64,000 bases of DNA, taken from the NCBI GenBank assembly GCA_045594545.1, contig JAZNYQ010000039.1:21865-85864 (forward strand), in the 5' to 3' direction. Origin of the DNA: CAKSHC01 sp045594545 (lineage in GTDB: Bacteria; Bacillota; Clostridia; Oscillospirales; UMGS1783). The notes below the pieces were generated by a model. It was given only the letters and a program-made list of their open reading frames with translations. It had not been told where the DNA came from and ran no database searches. Positions 62,153-64,000 of this stretch are shown in pieces; position 1 is the stretch's first letter, and every line of letters starts with the position of its first letter. The position numbers and the translations under genes are program-made.

Positions 62153-62793
62153 GCCTTTGCCTCCTTGCCAATCCAACTCTCATCCGAGGGATTGTTGCGG
62201 AAGGCGATCAAGCGCTGTACGTCTTCGGGCTTAATATAGCCTTCGTCAGCCGCCACCTGAGCAATCACGTCAAAGTTGGTCAACGAAACGTTCTTAACGT
62301 TAGCCGCCGCCAAACGATCGAGGCCTTTCTGCATGCCATAGGTAAAGATGCTGACTACACCAAGCACCTCCGCCCCGGCTTCACGCAAAACATTCACAAC
62401 TTCGATCACACTGCCGCCGGTCGAGATCAAGTCTTCAACCACAACCACCTTTTGACCGGGCTCCAAACGACCCTCGATCTGGTTCTGGCGACCGTGGTCC
62501 TTAGCGCCTGAGCGAACATACCCCATCGGCATATCGAGCAAATGCGCCGTAATAGCCGCATGGGCAATACCGGCGGTAGAAGTACCCATCAGCACTTCCG
62601 CCTGCGGATAATGCTCTTTGATCAGCTTAGCCAGTCCGTTCTCTACATCATTACGAACCTGCGGCGCCGTCAGCGTCAAGCGGTTATCACAATACACAGG
62701 ACTCTTGATACCACTGGCCCAAGTAAAGGGCTCTTCGGGTCTGAAGAAGACCGCACGAATCGAAAGAAGATCTTTAGCAATTACCTTTTCCAT
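62149..62793 (-). CDS. pyrE: Orotate phosphoribosyltransferase
   Basis: 214 residues: FTWASGIKSPVYCDNR, GTSTAGIAHAAITAHLLDMPMGYVRSGAKDHGRQNQIEG in consecutive parts, and the PRPP loop VVVVEDLISTGGSVIEVV. It converts orotate to OMP. ATG 62793 has GAGGTGG at spacing 6; an ATG two codons earlier is too close to that site. It overlaps pyrB by 4 nt. Confidence 0.95.
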   Translation of the reverse strand: MEKVIAKDLLSIRAVFFRPEEPFTWASGIKSPVYCDNRLTLTAPQVRNDVENGLAKLIKEHYPQAEVLMGTSTAGIAHAAITAHLLDMPMGYVRSGAKDHGRQNQIEGRLEPGQKVVVVEDLISTGGSVIEVVNVLREAGAEVLGVVSIFTYGMQKGLDRLAAANVKNVSLTNFDVIAQVAADEGYIKPEDVQRLIAFRNNPSDESWIGKEAKA

Positions 62794-62804
62794 ATTCATC
62801 CACC

Positions 62805-63503
62805 TCAATCTACAAATTCTGCAACACAACGCTTATAAGCCGCAACCGGATCTTCCGCCGCCGTGATCGGACGGCCGACTACAATGTAGTCCGAACCGAT
62901 CTTCTTGGCCTGCTCGGGTGTCATCACACGCTTCTGATCCCCGATCTCCCCGTCAGCAAAACGCACACCGGGGGTCACCGTAAGGAAATCCTTGCCGCAC
63001 ACTTCGTGCACCTTGCCGGCCTCAAGCGGCGAACAAACCACGCCATCCAGTCCGGCCTTGGCCGCATTGTGAGCGTAATGCATAACCACTTGGTCAATCG
63101 GCTCTTTGATCCACAGATCCTCTTCCATGCTCTCCTGATCGGTCGAGGTTAACTGAGTCACGGCAATCAGTAAAGGACGAGTGCCGTCGGGACGGGTCAA
63201 TCCCTCCAATGCCGCTTCCATCATGCGAACCGTACCGGCCGCATGCAGGTTACAAAGGTCCACATCCAAGTTGGAAAGAACCGCCATCGACTTTTTCACC
63301 GTATTGGGGATATCGTGAAGTTTCAGATCCAAGAAAATCTTGTGTCCTCTCTTCTTGATCTCCTTTACGATTGCAGGCCCCTCAGCATAAAACAGTTCCA
63401 TACCGATCTTGACAAAGGGTTTCACATCGGTGAACTGATCCAGAAAGGCAAATGTTTTTTCCGCACTGGAAAAATCACAAGCAATAATGACATCTCTTCC
63501 CAT
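62805..63503 (-). CDS. pyrF: Orotidine-5'-phosphate decarboxylase
   Basis: 232 residues: VIIACDFSSAEKTFAFLDQF, PFVKIGMELFYAEGP, the catalytic tetrad region FLDLKLHDIPNTVKKSM, VVCSPLEAGKVHEVCG, TPGVRFADGE, and YIVVGRPITAAEDPVAAY. It decarboxylates OMP to UMP. Its start shares one base with the pyrD stop. Confidence 0.96.
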   Translation of the reverse strand: MGRDVIIACDFSSAEKTFAFLDQFTDVKPFVKIGMELFYAEGPAIVKEIKKRGHKIFLDLKLHDIPNTVKKSMAVLSNLDVDLCNLHAAGTVRMMEAALEGLTRPDGTRPLLIAVTQLTSTDQESMEEDLWIKEPIDQVVMHYAHNAAKAGLDGVVCSPLEAGKVHEVCGKDFLTVTPGVRFADGEIGDQKRVMTPEQAKKIGSDYIVVGRPITAAEDPVAAYKRCVAEFVD

Positions 63504-64000
63504 CAGTGTGCTCCTCCTATTATATCTTTTAAGTTTGTAATATGATACTTTTCCATAACCGCCGGCAGATCCCGTATAATGTCGCGGCAGATGTACGGAT
63601 CCACCAGATTAGCCGCCCCGATCTCTACTGCCGTAGCACCGGCTAACATCATTTCGATCACATCCTCGGCACTCGATACCCCGCCCATGCCAACCACGGG
63701 GATATTCACTGCCTGCGACACCTGATACACCATGCGAAGTGCTACAGGGAAAATGGCCGCACCGGAAAAACCGCCCATCTTATTGGCAATCACCGGTTTC
63801 TTGGTACGCAGATCAATACGCATACCAAGCAACGTGTTGATTAAACTGATGCCATCGGCGCCCGCCTCTTCACAGGCTTTGGCAATCGCCACAATATCGG
63901 TCACGTTCGGGGATAATTTAATAATGATCGGCTTATCGGTCACCTTTCGCACCGCCGCCGTCACCTGTGCCGCCGCTTTCGGGTCGGTACCGAAACTCAT
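63503..64000 (-). CDS. pyrD: Dihydroorotate dehydrogenase catalytic subunit (5' end outside window)
   Basis: Only the C-terminal ~165 residues are present; the reading frame continues past the window edge, and the apparent MSFGTDP is the interior segment found after the active-site cysteine region. FMN/phosphate-site parts are visible: IIIKLSPNVTDIVAIAKA, LINTLLGMRID, NKMGGFSGAAIFPVALRMV and GMGGVSSAEDVIEMMLAGATAVEIGAAN. The NKMGGxSG and closing IIG segments fit the class 1B catalytic subunit that works with PyrK, presumably upstream. Confidence 0.93.
   Translation of the reverse strand: MSFGTDPKAAAQVTAAVRKVTDKPIIIKLSPNVTDIVAIAKACEEAGADGISLINTLLGMRIDLRTKKPVIANKMGGFSGAAIFPVALRMVYQVSQAVNIPVVGMGGVSSAEDVIEMMLAGATAVEIGAANLVDPYICRDIIRDLPAVMEKYHITNLKDIIGGAH

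Noticed and set aside
1..64000. CRISPR arrays, insertion sequences, prophage, tRNA or rRNA genes
   Set aside because: No periodic repeats, transposase or integrase genes, attachment-like repeats or cloverleaf sequences seen.

Overview
The window reads as chromosomal core sequence from a spore-forming anaerobic member of the Clostridia (Bacillota), of intermediate G+C. The indicators are a small acid-soluble spore protein, SpmA/SpmB, a PdaB-like deacetylase, an AbrB-type regulator with a Spo0A-type box, a complete six-subunit Rnf complex, and formate-tetrahydrofolate ligase. Gene order partly matches Bacillus subtilis (topA-trmFO, plsX/acpP-rnc-smc-ftsY, yhbY-nadD-yqeK-rsfS). I see no prophage, insertion sequence, CRISPR array, tRNA or rRNA. 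No gene-free stretch exceeds about 300 bases. Almost all genes lie on the minus strand. The plus-strand genes are an htrA/two-component block, abrB, a TPR/DUF4037 pair and one AraC regulator.

Layout. 1-3.9 kb: a truncated RpiR-type regulator, a spore DNA-binding protein, a pdaB-unknown-ssb-like operon and a lone diaminopentanoate/dihydrodipicolinate-type dehydrogenase. 4-9.3 kb: rnfCDGEAB with its own promoter and terminator. 9.4-14.5 kb: nrdR with a small partner gene, a spore-type PBP5-family carboxypeptidase with rluB, an aminotransferase and a TIM-barrel isomerase, then rpsU. 14.6-31.4 kb: a long housekeeping run: TrmH-type methylase, dprA, topA, trmFO, plsX | acpP, rnc | smc, ftsY, rdgB, yhbY, nadD, yqeK, rsfS, leuS (bars mark internal promoters). 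31.5-35 kb: htrA followed by an OmpR-type response regulator and kinase, resembling a Css secretion-stress locus. 35-38.9 kb: spmAB, abrB, a flavin reductase and the TPR/DUF4037 pair. 38.9-41 kb: pyrR-uraA behind an attenuator. 41-44.7 kb: galKT divergent from an AraC regulator.

44.7-64 kb is a nucleotide-synthesis supercluster. A pyrimidine operon (pyrD partial, F, E, B, I) ends in an IMP dehydrogenase gene. It is followed by a second operon, purE-C-F-M-N-O-B-(AICAR transformylase)-D-L-fhs, preceded by a strong promoter and a ZTP riboswitch with an overlapping terminator. This set covers every step from PRPP to IMP and also supplies the 10-formyl-tetrahydrofolate used twice in the pathway. 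Three enzymes are non-standard. The PurF homologue lacks the N-terminal catalytic cysteine. The PurH function is split into a transformylase without a cyclohydrolase domain and an archaeal-type PurO. The IMP dehydrogenase closely resembles the one known from the parasite Tritrichomonas foetus.

Nothing here is clearly a wholly undescribed system. The best candidates for new biology are the cysteine-less PurF, the TPR/DUF4037 nucleotidyltransferase-like pair, and the unrecognised protein between pdaB and the tandem OB-fold gene.
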